From Ephemerocybe angulata (Eukaryota > Basidiomycota > Agaricomycetes > Agaricales > Psathyrellaceae): 64,000 nt of DNA. The notes beneath the pieces were generated by a model. That model was not told the origin of the DNA. It worked only from the letters and a program-made list of their open reading frames with translations, and ran no database searches. This document shows, piece by piece, positions 12,171 to 23,999 of this stretch; position 1 is the stretch's first letter, and each line of letters begins with the position of its first letter. The stretch is taken from positions 1-64,000 of the forward strand of contig JAACJK010000122.1 of the NCBI GenBank assembly GCA_013368325.1, in the 5' to 3' direction. Both the position numbers and the translations under genes were made by a program.

Positions 12171-13879
12171 ATGGCCCGGGCCGTCCACTGTCCTTACTGC
12201 ACGGCGTTCACGCCCAGCGCGATTGTCTGCACTAATACGTCGAACAGCGGGAAATGGTTTCGTTCGGTATGTTTGGTATCTTCGCGTTGGTGCTCACGAT
12301 AACTGAACCCGACGCGTAGTGCAGTACATGCAACCAGTTCATTTGCTGGGTCATAGCCTCGGAATGGCTCGCCGAGAACGGTTTCCCTGCCGCCGCCCTT
12401 GACACCATCCCCGCGTTCGCTCGAGCCAGCCCACCACCCCCTACCCAGATTTCTTCGCTCAACAGCACTCAGCCTTATCCCCCGGCGCCTCAGCCATATT
12501 TCCAGTACACCGCCCCATCATCCCAGACTTCATTGGCGCCCTCGCAGCCCGCTGCCGCATCACAGCGCGCCAACAAGATTACCTGCTATAGGGCGGGGTG
12601 TACGAATGCTGGTGCGAAGCAGTGCTCGTATACCTTTTGCAAGGCGTGCTGCGTCGCCAGTGGCCGTGTGTGCAAGGTTTCTGGCCACAATGCAGGAGGA
12701 GACCGCCCCACTTTCACGCCGAACGCAGATGTCCATTTCCCTCGCCCAGTCCCAGTCATTCCGCTCGACCCTGCTCTCTCGCAGGTTAACACGCCAACGG
12801 CCTTTCCTGCACCTTCAACTCCCATGGCCTCCTCCTCGACTATCGCTCCCAGCTCATCACCCAAGCCATCGGATCCTGAGGTGGAGATCGTCAGCGAGCC
12901 TTCGTACCGACGACCGGTTTCTCAAGCATGGGCGAAGGACTACGTCAATCGCCGTCGGGAGCGGGACCAACGAGACAAAGACGAGGCTGAGAGGGATCAA
13001 AACAAACTGGCTATCGCCCACCGTGTCATGGTCGTTGCGTTTCTTGCTGCTGGTGCAGCGCCTCGGTATGTGTTCTCGGGCCAAATTCGTACGTGGCCCA
13101 CACTTGATCTGGCGAAGCTTGTCCTGGATCTGGGAGAGAAGCTTGGGGGCTTGTCTGCGTCTGATCTCGAGGTCTGCTACTTCTCGAATACTGCGAGGCC
13201 GACCTGGATCGACGCCGACCATTCTTTGACCGTAAAGTCGAACCAGAAGATCTTCCTGAGGCGTGTTGGGCTATCGGTCGACTACGAGGACTTGTTTCAG
13301 GAAAACCGGGCTCAGCTTTCTACCGTGACATCCCCAACCCGCCCACAGCGTCCACTTGCCGGGATCGAGCCTATTGCTAGCCGTCTGCCTGGCCCCTCGG
13401 CCTCCTTGAAGCGCCCTGCAGATACATCCGAACTCGATGGAAGCCCTCCTTCGAAACAGCTGCACTTGGATGACAGCCCCGAATCTAGCTCTAGCCCCGA
13501 AGTCCAGTTTATTGCTATCGTTCCTGCCCCTACTCTCCCATCCGAAATCGACATCGAGGACGGAGATGGTTGCTGGTTGCGAGGATACGTTGTTACGGAC
13601 CCAGATGCGGGACCATTTCCGAAGGGAATCTATGTTCGTGACATGGCACAGGCTTTCTCTCTGATTAAAGACGTCTCATCCGACGCCCTCTCTGCTCGGT
13701 TCGCGACCGTCTTCCCTGGATGTACCTTCACGAAGTCTACCTGGTTCCGGAACCGGAAGTTTTGGATGGGTCTTCCCGCTTCTACGCGCCACGCTGCTGC
13801 GCAGCTATCTCGCGATTCGAAAGACAACCTTTGGACCAGCTGGCGGGCCAAGCAACCCTTATGGAAGACCATTACCTAG
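12171..13879 (+). CDS. Double zinc-cluster protein paired with KDZ gene
   Basis: Two exons, 12171-12266 and 12320-13879 (intron GTATGT...GTAG, phase 0), give 551 residues. The N-terminus is a GRF-like zinc cluster: CPYC, a later VCTN...SGKWFRS, then CSTCNQFICW, with the intron inside it. A second cysteine cluster lies near residues 154-190 (CYRAGCTNAGAKQCS, CKACCVASGRVC, then a histidine). The rest has a proline/serine linker, a charged RRRERDQRDKDEAERDQ helix near residue 275, and a C-terminal half with no known motif (KGIYVRDMAQAFSLI, FWMGLPAST). I do not know a name for it. It ends 141 bp from, and converges on, the KDZ-associated gene, and both lie between matching inverted ends. This suggests an accessory DNA-binding protein, but it could be a host gene. 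Confidence 0.75.
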
Positions 13880-14020
13880 ACAACATGTTACACTTTTATC
13901 TCTCGCTTTGTTTACGCTTCGTTCTGTTCTATTGGTAGCATAATTATCGTTGTATTCAAACTGTATTCTTGTTGTCATTGACCCTTGTTTTGTATGTCGT
14001 TACAATGTAGCTATTGTTAT

Positions 14021-16275
14021 TTACAACTCGGATTCACCTGTATAATATACAAGACCAGGCCGATAGCCTGGCATTTCTCCACCCTTCTCGAGCTTCGCCT
14101 TCTGTGCCCAATTACGACGCATGATGAGCTCATCCAGGAGAAAGTCATACCGGAGGGCATTCATCTCCCTCAGAATCGCATGGTAACCTCCCAACCAAAC
14201 ATTAATCTGCTCGCAAATAGAGGTATTGAAGTACCAAGTCTTGTCGTCATTCAGCAACTCCGGGAATTTGTGGGGGTTGCAGTTCTGCTGGCAAACCACA
14301 TCGGTGCGCTTGTGCTTGCAGTCGAAATGAAACACGTCCACCGGGAATGCGATGATCTTGTCTTTCACGAGAGGGTCGGAGCGTGCACTCAGGTAGTTGT
14401 AGACGCTGCAGTTGTTGTCGTAGACAAAGAAGCTTGGCATGGACTCGGTGGTCCGAAAGACGTGCCTAAACATGGCCTGGTACGAGCCAGTCAGCATCAG
14501 TTGTTCGCCCTAAAAAGAAGCGCCAGATAAGCGCCGTAATAAACACACGTACCACAGTCTGGGGAACTGATTCCGAGTGGAAGAAGGTTGCCCGCGCGAT
14601 GATAATTCCACAAGGCCGAGCAAAGATTTGCTCATTGTGGGTTTGCTTGCGCCCAAAGCGAGCCTTCAGCTTGCGATTACCAGACGCCGGTTTCGATGGA
14701 CAAGTCTCCAAGCCATCATCCGCCGCCTCTGCTGCTTCATACAGCTCAGCCAGTGTGTCCTGGTCCGGTGGTGTGGCAACGGATGTTCGTTGGAGAGTCT
14801 TCTTGAGCTGGAAATTTGCCTTGTTTCGCTTTATGTATTCATCCTCGAGCTCGCGATGCTCAGGATCGTCGCAGGACCGTCGTTTGTCCCCAACAACCTC
14901 CCTCCTACAGTCGTCCGCAGCACATATCTTATATTCAGCGACATGCCCAGGACAGAATCGGTCCTTTTTGTCTTCGAGGTCCTTGTCACAGTTTGGTACG
15001 GTGCAGCAGGCATGGCCGATGGTGACCCCATCGCTAACAACAGCAGTAACTTGCTCTATTGACCGTTGGTCAGTATGGTAAAAGACAGCATCATATAAAA
15101 GACAAATACGTACGTTCCGGTGATATTCCATCTTCGCCATACCACCACCTAACACATTTGTTACAGTAATGGGCCCATTCGGGCTGCCCATGAGAGGCGA
15201 AGAAGTCGTTCCTATCCTTCATGACACCCCTGAGTCGGTCCTTCTGCTTTTCTCCGTGCGGGATGACGAGTCGGCCCATGTTCTCGCGTTCATAATGCTC
15301 CAAGATAGCGAGATGACTGAGTGCTTCCCAAATATGCTCCGGACGAAAGTCAAATGTAAAGCCCCAGTCGCGGGGCTGGTTCTCAGGGCGCGACATGGAC
15401 CGGTTGTAAATGTCAGCACTGTTCATCGCCGATGTCCTGGATACCAAGGTGAGAAATGAATGGGAGCGAGATGCAGAGATCAGCGTACCAAGATATCAGC
15501 ATAAGATTAATGAATAGATTGGCTACAGCACGCTCGACGAACTGGTGTTTGCCGATTTCGATAATATCAGGAACACCACCATAGTATGTGCGCATCCGTG
15601 CGACGACATAATAGTTATGATGGTACGTGGTTTTACATGCTACAAATCCTTAAGCACATCCTTGGCATAGGGTACAAGTAAGCACATACCAGCACAGCGT
15701 AGCTTATAGTGGTGAGTCGCACAGGCACCGTCCCCCATCGTATATAGAACAACCTTTCTTCCAGGTTTGTCCACAACGCGAAGAAGTCTGTTCTCCCCAT
15801 CAGTGCAGTTAGGATTGATACAGGTGTCTACCGGCGGGTATAGAGCACGAGAAGCTGCATTTAACAATGAGCAAAACAGAGCATCTAGGATTATATTGGC
15901 TGTACCTAGCAGGCCACCGCTATGGGCGTGTATGGTGCGTGCAAGCTCAATATTACTGTGCGCACTTTCGTCGTAGACCCATATTGCGAGGCGAAGTGCG
16001 CGCCAACAGGCGTCTACCTCATCGAGTTCCAATCCAATTGCGCTGCCAAGAAGTTCCTTCACCTCCTGGGGAAGGTCCAAAGGCACATCGCGGTCAGCCT
16101 CCGTTGGTGCCTGGTGGAGGACAATGCGCTTCTTGAACGAAGAGACAAGGCGGATGAAGAGCAAAAGAGAGTCAAAAGTAAGAGTATCAACGAGGCATGG
16201 CGACCTTGAGAGGGCCCCGTACAGGGTGGAAAGCGAAGGCATGAATCGGATAATAAAACTTTGTATAGCTAGCAC
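14021..16275 (-). CDS. CxC5-CxC6 KDZ-associated transposase-like protein
   Basis: Five exons join in frame: 16275-15690, 15639-15489, 15436-15114, 15055-14553 and 14509-14021. They give 683 residues with correct GT...AG sites throughout. A CxC5 cysteine cluster spans about residues 152-197 (CINPNC, CATHHYKLRC, completed as CAAC across the first intron). The next conserved part reads WTSAMNSADIYNRS and WGFTFDFRPEHIWEAL. A CxC6-like cluster in exon 4 reads ACCTVPNCDKD, CPGHV, CAADDCRREV and CDDPEHRELE. The C-terminal exon has VYDNNCSVYNY, PVDVFHFDCKHKRTD, CQQNCNPHKFPEL, CEQINVWLGGYHAI and FLDELIMRRN, an arrangement known from genes associated with KDZ transposases. A start at 16242 (MPSLSTLYG) is as likely as 16275 from typical N-termini. 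It appears intact, unlike the second KDZ gene at 33.5-36.5 kb. Whether it catalyses transposition is inferred. Confidence 0.85.
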
Positions 16276-16715
16276 TCACAGCTTATATCTCTGTCCTGTA
16301 AGTGCTAAACGAGATAGAGAACACTTAAATGAACGTGGTATGTCCTCTTAGATGCTATTTCAGATTATACCAAGCCATAGAAAGAATCTGGGCTGCAATT
16401 AAGGTTCTGAATCGAGTAGCTAAAGTGGTCATAGCAGATACAGTGGTCTAGAGCCTCACCAAGTCTCTAAACCACGGCAACTAGGTGGGGAGGTGATAGT
16501 ACATGACGCCCTACCTCAATCCGTTCACCGGTACTGTTGGGCCTATAGAAAATGCGTGAAACTTGGCCAGGATGTGCTAGTAGTACCAATGGGCATTATC
16601 TCAGATTTTCGCGAAGTGCGGAGCCTTCGTTCCTCCAATATCGCCATACGAGTAGCGAGGGCTCAAGCGCCCACGCCAGGGTGGCCGGCTATACCGGCAT
16701 GACTGATCCCCGTGA

Positions 16716-16757
16716 TCACGTGAGTCCCAGACTCCCGCGGGACTCCCTGGGACTTTC
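16716..16757 (-). repeat. Candidate right end (inverted repeat) of the KDZ two-gene unit
   Basis: CACGTGAGTCCCAG followed by CTCCCGCGGGACTCCCTGGGACT is itself a near-perfect palindrome centred on CCGCGG. It matches the left end near 11968-12008 in inverted orientation. It lies about 440-480 bp upstream of the KDZ gene start. Confidence 0.5.
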
Positions 16758-16759
16758 CA

Positions 16760-19700
16760 CTTCCTGGAAGCTCTCGGTGGCTCGGAGGTGCAGGCGTGGT
16801 GGCAGAACAAAGTGAACAGCGGTGATTCAGGCGGAGGACCGTTGTTTGGCTCGCGCGGAGCTGACAAACGTGCCAAACAAAGGGCCAACGCCGGCCCAGG
16901 CCTGGGCCGACACCGTGTGGGCGCTTCGACGCCAGGCTCGGACTCCGAGGAGCCCACCGTGAGTTGTGTGAAGCGCCGTCCCATGTCTGAGATTGGCTTG
17001 AAGAGGTGCGTCAATGGCACATACACTGCAAGACCAAACCTGCGTCGACTCTTTATTGCTAACCCTTGCGCCGTAGTATACTCGTCGAGATATCCGGGGA
17101 TGCAGATAGCAATGAGCAATAGAACTAACCATACTTGAGTACCCTGAAATGTAGAACTCGTAGATACCCCCTTAGAGTCCATACAAACCAAATACAAATG
17201 TCTGACTACATCCGATTGAATTGGGATTGAGAACTCTTAAGACGCGCAGATCGTAAACACACGCAGAGGGCGAAGTCACATATAGTTGGATTGAAAGTAC
17301 GAAAGAAGGCGCATAATCCTTGTGCGATTCATCGAAGCCTGGAGATCGAACGTACTTGAAATCTCGGTCGTCTATAGTCCGATAACACCATGCATTTGAA
17401 CGGCCTGGCGAGACTTCTTGTTTATTTCGCATTCCAGCGCGCCGTGTACTCTACGCTCGACCCGAGGCCAATAGTCTGAAGGATCAGAGGCTCAAATGGT
17501 CAGTACAGAGTCAAGTCAGGTTGTATTACTCACCGAAAGTCTGAATTCCCCCCTCAATATAGTTGGAGAGGCTAGAACGAATGAAGTAAGAGTGAACTGT
17601 GATTGAACGCACCTGGGTTATATTAAGACAATTGTGGTCATTGCGACTTCAGCATTCGTGTAACTATAGACCCTGCATGAACTGTAGACCGAGAGACAGA
17701 ACCCATCAAGGTCGCAGAATCGCCGTCTTGAGTTTGATATTCCGTGCATACCGTGCATAGTAGGGTTCTAGGGTGGGGTTTGAAGCGAAATTCGCACTAA
17801 AGTGAATAGCGTGAGGTGAACGACCCGGTCGTCTAGTTTTGGTCTTTAATATTGGATAGTTTGAACTGTGTTCTTGGATGTGCGCATGAGCACATGGAGA
17901 ATCAACGACGTCGGCACACACGCACGATATCGCTCAACGTACACCCAGGCGCTCAGATTTCGCATTCATTATTCGGCGAGCTGCGAAGCCTATATCATCG
18001 ACTCCAGACCCAAGTCCATTCGCCATTCATGGCTCTTTCGACACTAACAGTATTCCAATCTGGCTCGCAGGTGGGACTGACTACATAGTTGAATCGCTAA
18101 GCCCAGCACGCGCACCTATCGAGCATTCAGATTATGGGTGTATGAGGGAGGGTGTCGACAGATAGGTCAGGGATACTAAGAGTGCGTATGTGTGCTTGTG
18201 ATTCAAATGTACGGCAAACCACTTCGGCTGTGTGTGTGCACAAACGCAAGATTCATCAGAGTGGACTCGCCAACCTCTGACGCAGGATAGGGTCGATTCG
18301 ATGCGAGCGCGCACAAGGTACAAGGCTGATAAATGAGCGAAAGCAATGCAGATGGTATGTATATTCGACACTACGCAGTGTAGTTGAATACAATTACTGT
18401 ACAGGTCAATATAGGACGCGGTATTCAAAGTACTAGCGTGAATACACGCCGATACTTAGCCAGGATGATACGCAAAGTCGATTGACGCGAACTGCAGCAC
18501 AAAGTTAATAGAATCAAGTATATTCCTCAATTACGAGATAATGTACACGTTATGGCTAGATATGGCGCTAAGTTAAATATACGGGGCGACGGCGTACTCA
18601 ACAGATATATCCGGAACTCAAAATGACTAGGTTAGCCGCAGTGTGAGTGCGATGAGTTCACGGCGGGCGCCACAGCCGAGGAGGACATTCACGGAACCCG
18701 GCACTATCAAGCTCAGGGCTATCTCCAAAGTCCATAGTTCTTACGAGATACTAAACTCATATCTTATGGGATCCGTGGGTACGTACGAGCACACAACTCA
18801 ATTCAACTTAGGGGCGTAATCTCATAACCGTCTCACACTTCAACTCAGGGATCTCACTCTTACGGACCGATCTCACTCTTACGGACTCAGATTCTTACAT
18901 GGGAGGCGCCGAGATCAGACTCAATGAAGCCATTTGACTTACCAACCGGCCGTGAAACGCAACAGGCATAACTAGATGAGGGGAAGACAACATTGATCAG
19001 GTCAAGAATCAAGTCAATTGAAATGAAATAACGTACTGTGATTGCTCGGTCGGCTCAGTCAGTCGAATCGCGTAGAGTCTAATTCAGCGTGTAGTCAGCT
19101 CGGATCTCAAATGAATAGAGACATAGACAGACGTACGCGGGACGGGGTGATGGCATGCAGAGCGGAGTAGCGGAGTCCGCCAGTCGTGGGTGGTGCGTCT
19201 ATCGAAGATTTGTCAGTGAGGCAGGGAGCGAAAGGGCACGGCCTACTAACCTCCAGGTCGTCGCGAACAGTGAGCACGGAGGTGTCTAGAACATTAGAGC
19301 CAGTCAGAGAGGGGGCTAAACAAATATTGAACGTGAAACCAGCTCACCTGAGAAATGAGCAGCTCGTCGTCGTCGACAACGAGCTCCGAGCGGATGGACA
19401 GTGAGCCAAGGGCAAGACAACAGTGAGCCAAAGGATAGCGGAGTGAGGAGGGAGAACTTACTCGCTGAAAATGTTCGAGCTCATCGTCGTGCACGACGAG
19501 CTCGAATGTGGGTGATGTGGTGGTGGGTGAAGGGAAAGAAAGGAGCGACGTGGCTGGGCTCTTATAGGCGAAGCGTGAGACTTGGATCCGAAAGGGACGA
19601 ACGTGACATCAGTCACGGCGGGTGATGCGGGAGGGCGGACGATGGACTCACCTCGAGCTCGTTGTTGCCGGCGTCGTCGAAGGATATGAGTACGACGTGG

Positions 19701-21590
19701 GGAGATAGAAATGGGAATAGAGGAACGTAGTGAGAGCGCGGGAGAAAAGAAGGAAAGCAGGAAAGGAATGATACTGAACGACCCAGCCGCCCCACCCAAC
19801 TTTTATACCCAAATTTCCTGACCGCTCGGGACTCTCAGATCTGGTGTGCGAAAGCCAGGAGTCCCACGAGTAAATCAACAAAGACCAAAATAGACTGGCG
19901 CGCGCGCTTGGATCGCCCGCTTTCGAACGCTTACGTCCCCTTATCCGTTCACCTGAGCACAATTCTCTCATGCAATGTATACTAGCGGACCATTTCTTCC
20001 ACGCGTGTACACAGAAAGCCAGTGCCAAGGTCTTGGCGAGTGCCTTGAAACGAATAGAATGCTTGAAAGTGGTGAGCGGGGCGAGGAGGCCGGCATGGCT
20101 GCATGGGGCCCAGTGCATCGCAGATCTGGGTGAGTGAGTAGCTCGGGACAAGATATCTATCTGGGGTGGTTCGCAAGCTCTGCGTACTCTAGAGATATGG
20201 GACATCTGTGGCCTCAGGGTTTGTTGTGTGGTGTACAGGCGCGTGCGCCGACTTCTGTATCCCATTCCAAACCTAAAGTATATTGACAAGTACGGTATCG
20301 ACGACTGCGAATGGAGGCGTCCAGTGTTCGTGACGTCAGATGATGGACGGTTGAGGAGTCGGCAACGGGGGGATGCTGGCGTTCTGAAGGCGATCGCAGA
20401 GTGCAAGCGACGTGAGGGCGTGAACGTGTGGAAACCGGTGAAGGAAGATACTGACCTCCGGGAGGAACTGAGCTTGAGAGTCGAGTGCACTAGTCAAGAC
20501 ACACAGTTAGCGAATGATGTATGAAGACCAATTATCTGGCTTACTTGAGGCATTGCTGAGTGTGGCTTGGTGCGTCGTGGCCTATCGAAGGTAGGAAAGT
20601 CAGCGAAAGAACGATGTCCTGAATACAGAATGCGACTAACCTGTCGTCGTTGTCGTCGACGAAGAGCACCGCGCAACGAGGGAGAGAGAGGGAAGGAGAG
20701 TGAAAATAAGGGAAGAAAGGAATGTGGGGGATGGAACGAAAGGGCGTGGGGATATAAACAAAACGAAAGGGGGAGGGCGTGTGACTGATGCGTCCGCATC
20801 AGTCACGCATTACGCTGGCTATGGGAGAACGGACTTAGCGCCGAGAGGACGCGGGCGCACCGAGTTCAGCGGGTCTCCGGTGTCGAGAGCAAGCAATGGA
20901 TATATTATGTACCTGTTATTGAGAGGCGCTCATCTTAACTCTGGGATAGAAACCTGGGTATGTGAAACCATGGTATTGAACTTCAGAGCGCCATGGAACG
21001 TACCTGAGCCAATTTCTCCACACGCGCATCGGACTTCCATCCACCCTCATTCCCGCACACCCACATTTCATCGCAGAATCAGCTCTTCACCCTCATCACA
21101 CACGCCCGCCCAATGCAGCACGTCACACACTCAAATCATTTCAACACTCGACTCCCAGATCCGCCTGCACAGATCCGTCCAATGGCATGCGATTCGCGCC
21201 ATCTCCCCTTGCTTCCCAAAGAAGAAAGTCCAAGTGAACATGGCTTTCTCGGAATACACGCTGTGTGGGATACCCGCTAGTGCGATCAGTTAGGTGAGCG
21301 CCAAGAGTCCGTGTACCTGAAAACGAACCTCCTGAAGGTGAAACGCAGAAGTGCGAGAGACCGAGCAGGGAGACGGAGACGACGACGAGGAACAAGAGAA
21401 TGTCGAAGAGTCACATCAATGCTACATTGGGCTTGTTTGGTTTGGACACCAAGTATGCCACACCGCAGACCTCTAATTGCGATTTGGCACATCTTGATGA
21501 CAAATGTCTGACAGTTCCATGACGTGTAAGTCCCTTCTTGCTTCCTGCACCTACGGCTGTAGGTTGAAGAGTCTTGAGTGGCCGCCTTAT
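16760..21590. other. Stretch without a supportable gene
   Basis: No recognisable protein. On the minus strand, short coding-like modules recur before GT donors, each rich in acidic residues: SELVVDDDELLIS (near 19390-19350), FELVVHDDELEHFQR (19505-19460) and VLISFDDAGNNELE (19690-19650). Weaker relatives occur near 20660-20640 and 25670-25610. A short tandem CTCACTCTTACGGAC duplication lies near 18848-18890. These could be exons of an eroded gene family, but no intact gene could be assembled. Confidence 0.35.
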
Positions 21591-21600
21591 AGCCAACCAT

Positions 21601-22989
21601 GGACTCACCGGTCGAGGTGTATTTGGAGACGAATATTACAGATGTGAGTGCCCCTAATGCGCCAACATGACCTACCAGTCGGGGCTAATGTTCGGAAACA
21701 GTGTCTGGTGAGCTGAGAGTCACAGCCATAATCTACAGAGGTGCTGACAAGCGGCCTCAATGCTCAGGCGGCAAGCGGGTATACACTCATCGTAAGTGCT
21801 ATGAACAATTCCCCGTGCTTGAATACTGAAGAAACTTTGGGAAGCTCGCGGATTATCTGCATACGATATCTGAAGAGGTCCGTTTGTCTCCTGTTGCCGG
21901 ATTCTCAACTTCCTCATTAAGCCCAGGTTCGCCTCATCTGGTTTACCCCATTGAGCTCCGCAAAAGTGATGTTCTTGGTTGCGAGATACTGTGTTCTCAT
22001 ACATATCGGATTTTCGGGAATGTGTGAGTTCATCCTCTATATCTAGCGTGAAACTGAGCACAATGTACCCTATAATAGACCATTTTCGCAGTGGACTATC
22101 GTCTGACGAGTGCACCAGATCGTTCATACAGGTTTTCAGTGAGTACAACATGCACAGCCAAGGGAATAAGACATGCCTGACCGGATCATATTGTACAGTA
22201 TCTTCCAGTCTGATAGTTCTTAGTGCAGAAGGTACGTATCTTAAACTGAATAGTACACACAGAGATGCCTTACTATGTGACACACAGCGATTCTGTACAT
22301 TCGCATCCATGCATTTTCTGGGATGAACAGGAAACTGATGGTATACCTCGTGATTCAGTACATAGTGCGTCCCTCGCACACGTTGTCACTAATGTCTCAT
22401 AACAGATGTTCTCGTTTCAGATCTTCCACGCGTTCGCACTGGCGTATGGGGTAAAGGTTCTTGTTTCCGTGAAATGTATGCCCGTCAAACTCAGTAGTGG
22501 GGTGTTCTCTCACTTCCTCGCCCACAGTCAGGCCAGCCTCTATGCCAAACTCGCCATGCATTCCCATGGCGGTGGATCAGTCATCTCTGGGGATCGCATA
22601 CGGCTTCTCTCTGGCTAGTATAGTCGGTGCGTTCATTGAACTTCATTCCCTTGTACTGTCGTCTGTCCTGCGGAAGCACTCATATATGCACTTGGTCATA
22701 TCCAGCTATCATGGCCATCATGGTGTATGTCGCCCACCAGAAGTACCGCAATCTCAAAAGCTCTCTGTTTTTGTTGTTTTACCGGGAGGGTGTTCTTTAC
22801 TTCCTCTGTTTATCCGGTACGTGGACTGTCGAGACTCCCCGCAATGGTGCTGTTTAATAACCAGATAATGATCTGCATTCTTCAGCACTTGCATGTTCAA
22901 ACATCATTGCAACCTACCTTGCACCGCTGCCGTACAAGTTTATTATGCTTGAGTATGTCATGTTCGGTCAAATCCCAGTCCAGTCCTAG
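21601..22989 (+). CDS. Many-exon membrane protein resembling DUF6533 (7-TM) family
   Basis: A series of short exons with intron-like borders can be read. It begins with ATG at 21601 (MDSPVEVYLETNITD, then GTGAGT). Next come VRLIWFTPLSSAKVMFLVAR near 21951-22015, a short exon with GLSSDECTRSFIQ before GTGAGT (22081-22140), an exon with AILYIRIHAFSGMNRKLMVY (22288-22362) and hydrophobic IFHAFALAY. Then follow a stretch near 22610-22660, KYRNLKSSLFLLFYREGVLYFL (about 22740-22815), and a last exon ALACSNIIATYLAPLPYKF...VQS ending at TAG 22987-22989. The order (a V..W..P.SS.K..FL.R.Y segment, R..A..GRN-like segment, RDG-LYF-like segment) is that of fungal DUF6533 integral membrane proteins of unknown function. 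Several exon joins were not verified, so it may be partly degraded. Confidence 0.45.
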
Positions 22990-23359
22990 TGTGAACTTAC
23001 TCTCACTTTAGACCTCAAGTTCTTGTCCACTCTTTACTGTCAACTCGCATGCTCCTACATCTTCGGGGGTGGGCCGAACGAGATTTGACAGCAGAGATGA
23101 TGCAGCCAAGCTTCTGTGCTATTGAGCTTTTGGCCATTGTTTCTAGATCATGAGGCGATGGAGTCTTGAGGTGGGTCAAGGGTGAAGGTGGTGAGCATGG
23201 ATGGAAGAATGAACCAAAGAGTGGCCATGGAAGATTGTACTCCATCTACTAGTATCTACTTAACTTTGCCAGTTGCTTCTTTGAGTTTGTTCGTTCTGCA
23301 CGCGTTTTCGACACGCCTCTGAGTCCTCCGACGTCGCACCTGCCGCATTCGACGGCTCC

Positions 23360-23800
23360 CGCTCTACCTCCGTTCGCACTGCACGCCCGTCACGCGCTGA
23401 GATACGCCCTCCTACGCCTGCACGCCTGCGCTCATAACCACACCCGCGCGCGCTTACCCCACTCCACCATACCTCCGCCCTTTCGCATTCACATCCCTAC
23501 ATGCATTCTCCATACCTCCATACCTCGCGCCCGGTTTCATCTACACCCCATGCTATACCCTGGCCGGCGCCGGCAACGTCATCGGCTCCTCCTTCACCCA
23601 GAGAGCAGCTATCATCGCGCTCGTAGAGGACAAGACGCGCATCGGCGTGTGCGTGGATACGTGCCATGCGCATGCAGCGGGGTATGATACAGCGGGGTAT
23701 GATATTAGTACGAGGGAGGGGCGGGAGGGTACTAGTGAGTGTTACTTTTTTCATTCCTCAGTCGGCATTTTGGGGTTCGGTGTTTGGAGTGGACACCTAC
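23360..23800 (+). pseudogene. Orphan exon of an APN1-type AP endonuclease (copy 2)
   Basis: After a CCTGG string, the frame reads [40 protein letters not shown] and [12 protein letters not shown], then a GTGAGT donor at about 23735. This is the central block of endonuclease IV/Apn1, including the metal-binding D and H of VDTCH. About 200 bp upstream and the following intron are recognisably related to copy 1 (39400-39850), but no other APN1 exons follow here, so it is a duplicated gene fragment. Unlike copy 1, it keeps the AAGYD stretch. Confidence 0.7.
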
Positions 23801-23999
23801 GGCTAGGACGACCCGCCACAGGACGGGTAGAGTTGGGTGGAGCGAGAGCATCGGGAGGCGATAGAAGGGTGCCAACGGTTGACAGAAGGGATGTTGGGTG
23901 GAAAGGCTACTTGGTCTACGGTGCTCGGTATGTGCGGTGAATGTGGTGAGAGGGTCGAGAGACGACGGGTTGTTGATGGACGGCGGTGACGGGTGGTCA

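Noticed and set aside
12399..13229. 276-codon plus-strand frame overlapping the zinc-cluster gene
   Set aside because: It is in another frame of the 12171-13879 gene, is arginine/proline/leucine-biased and lacks the cysteine clusters; it is a shadow.
16601..17197. 198-codon minus-strand frame
   Set aside because: Starts with a hydrophobic stretch but passes through the palindromic right end of the KDZ unit and lacks any recognisable domain; likely chance.
19648..20490. 280-codon minus-strand frame
   Set aside because: Contains several donor/acceptor-like strings and no conserved motifs; composition looks like chance openness.
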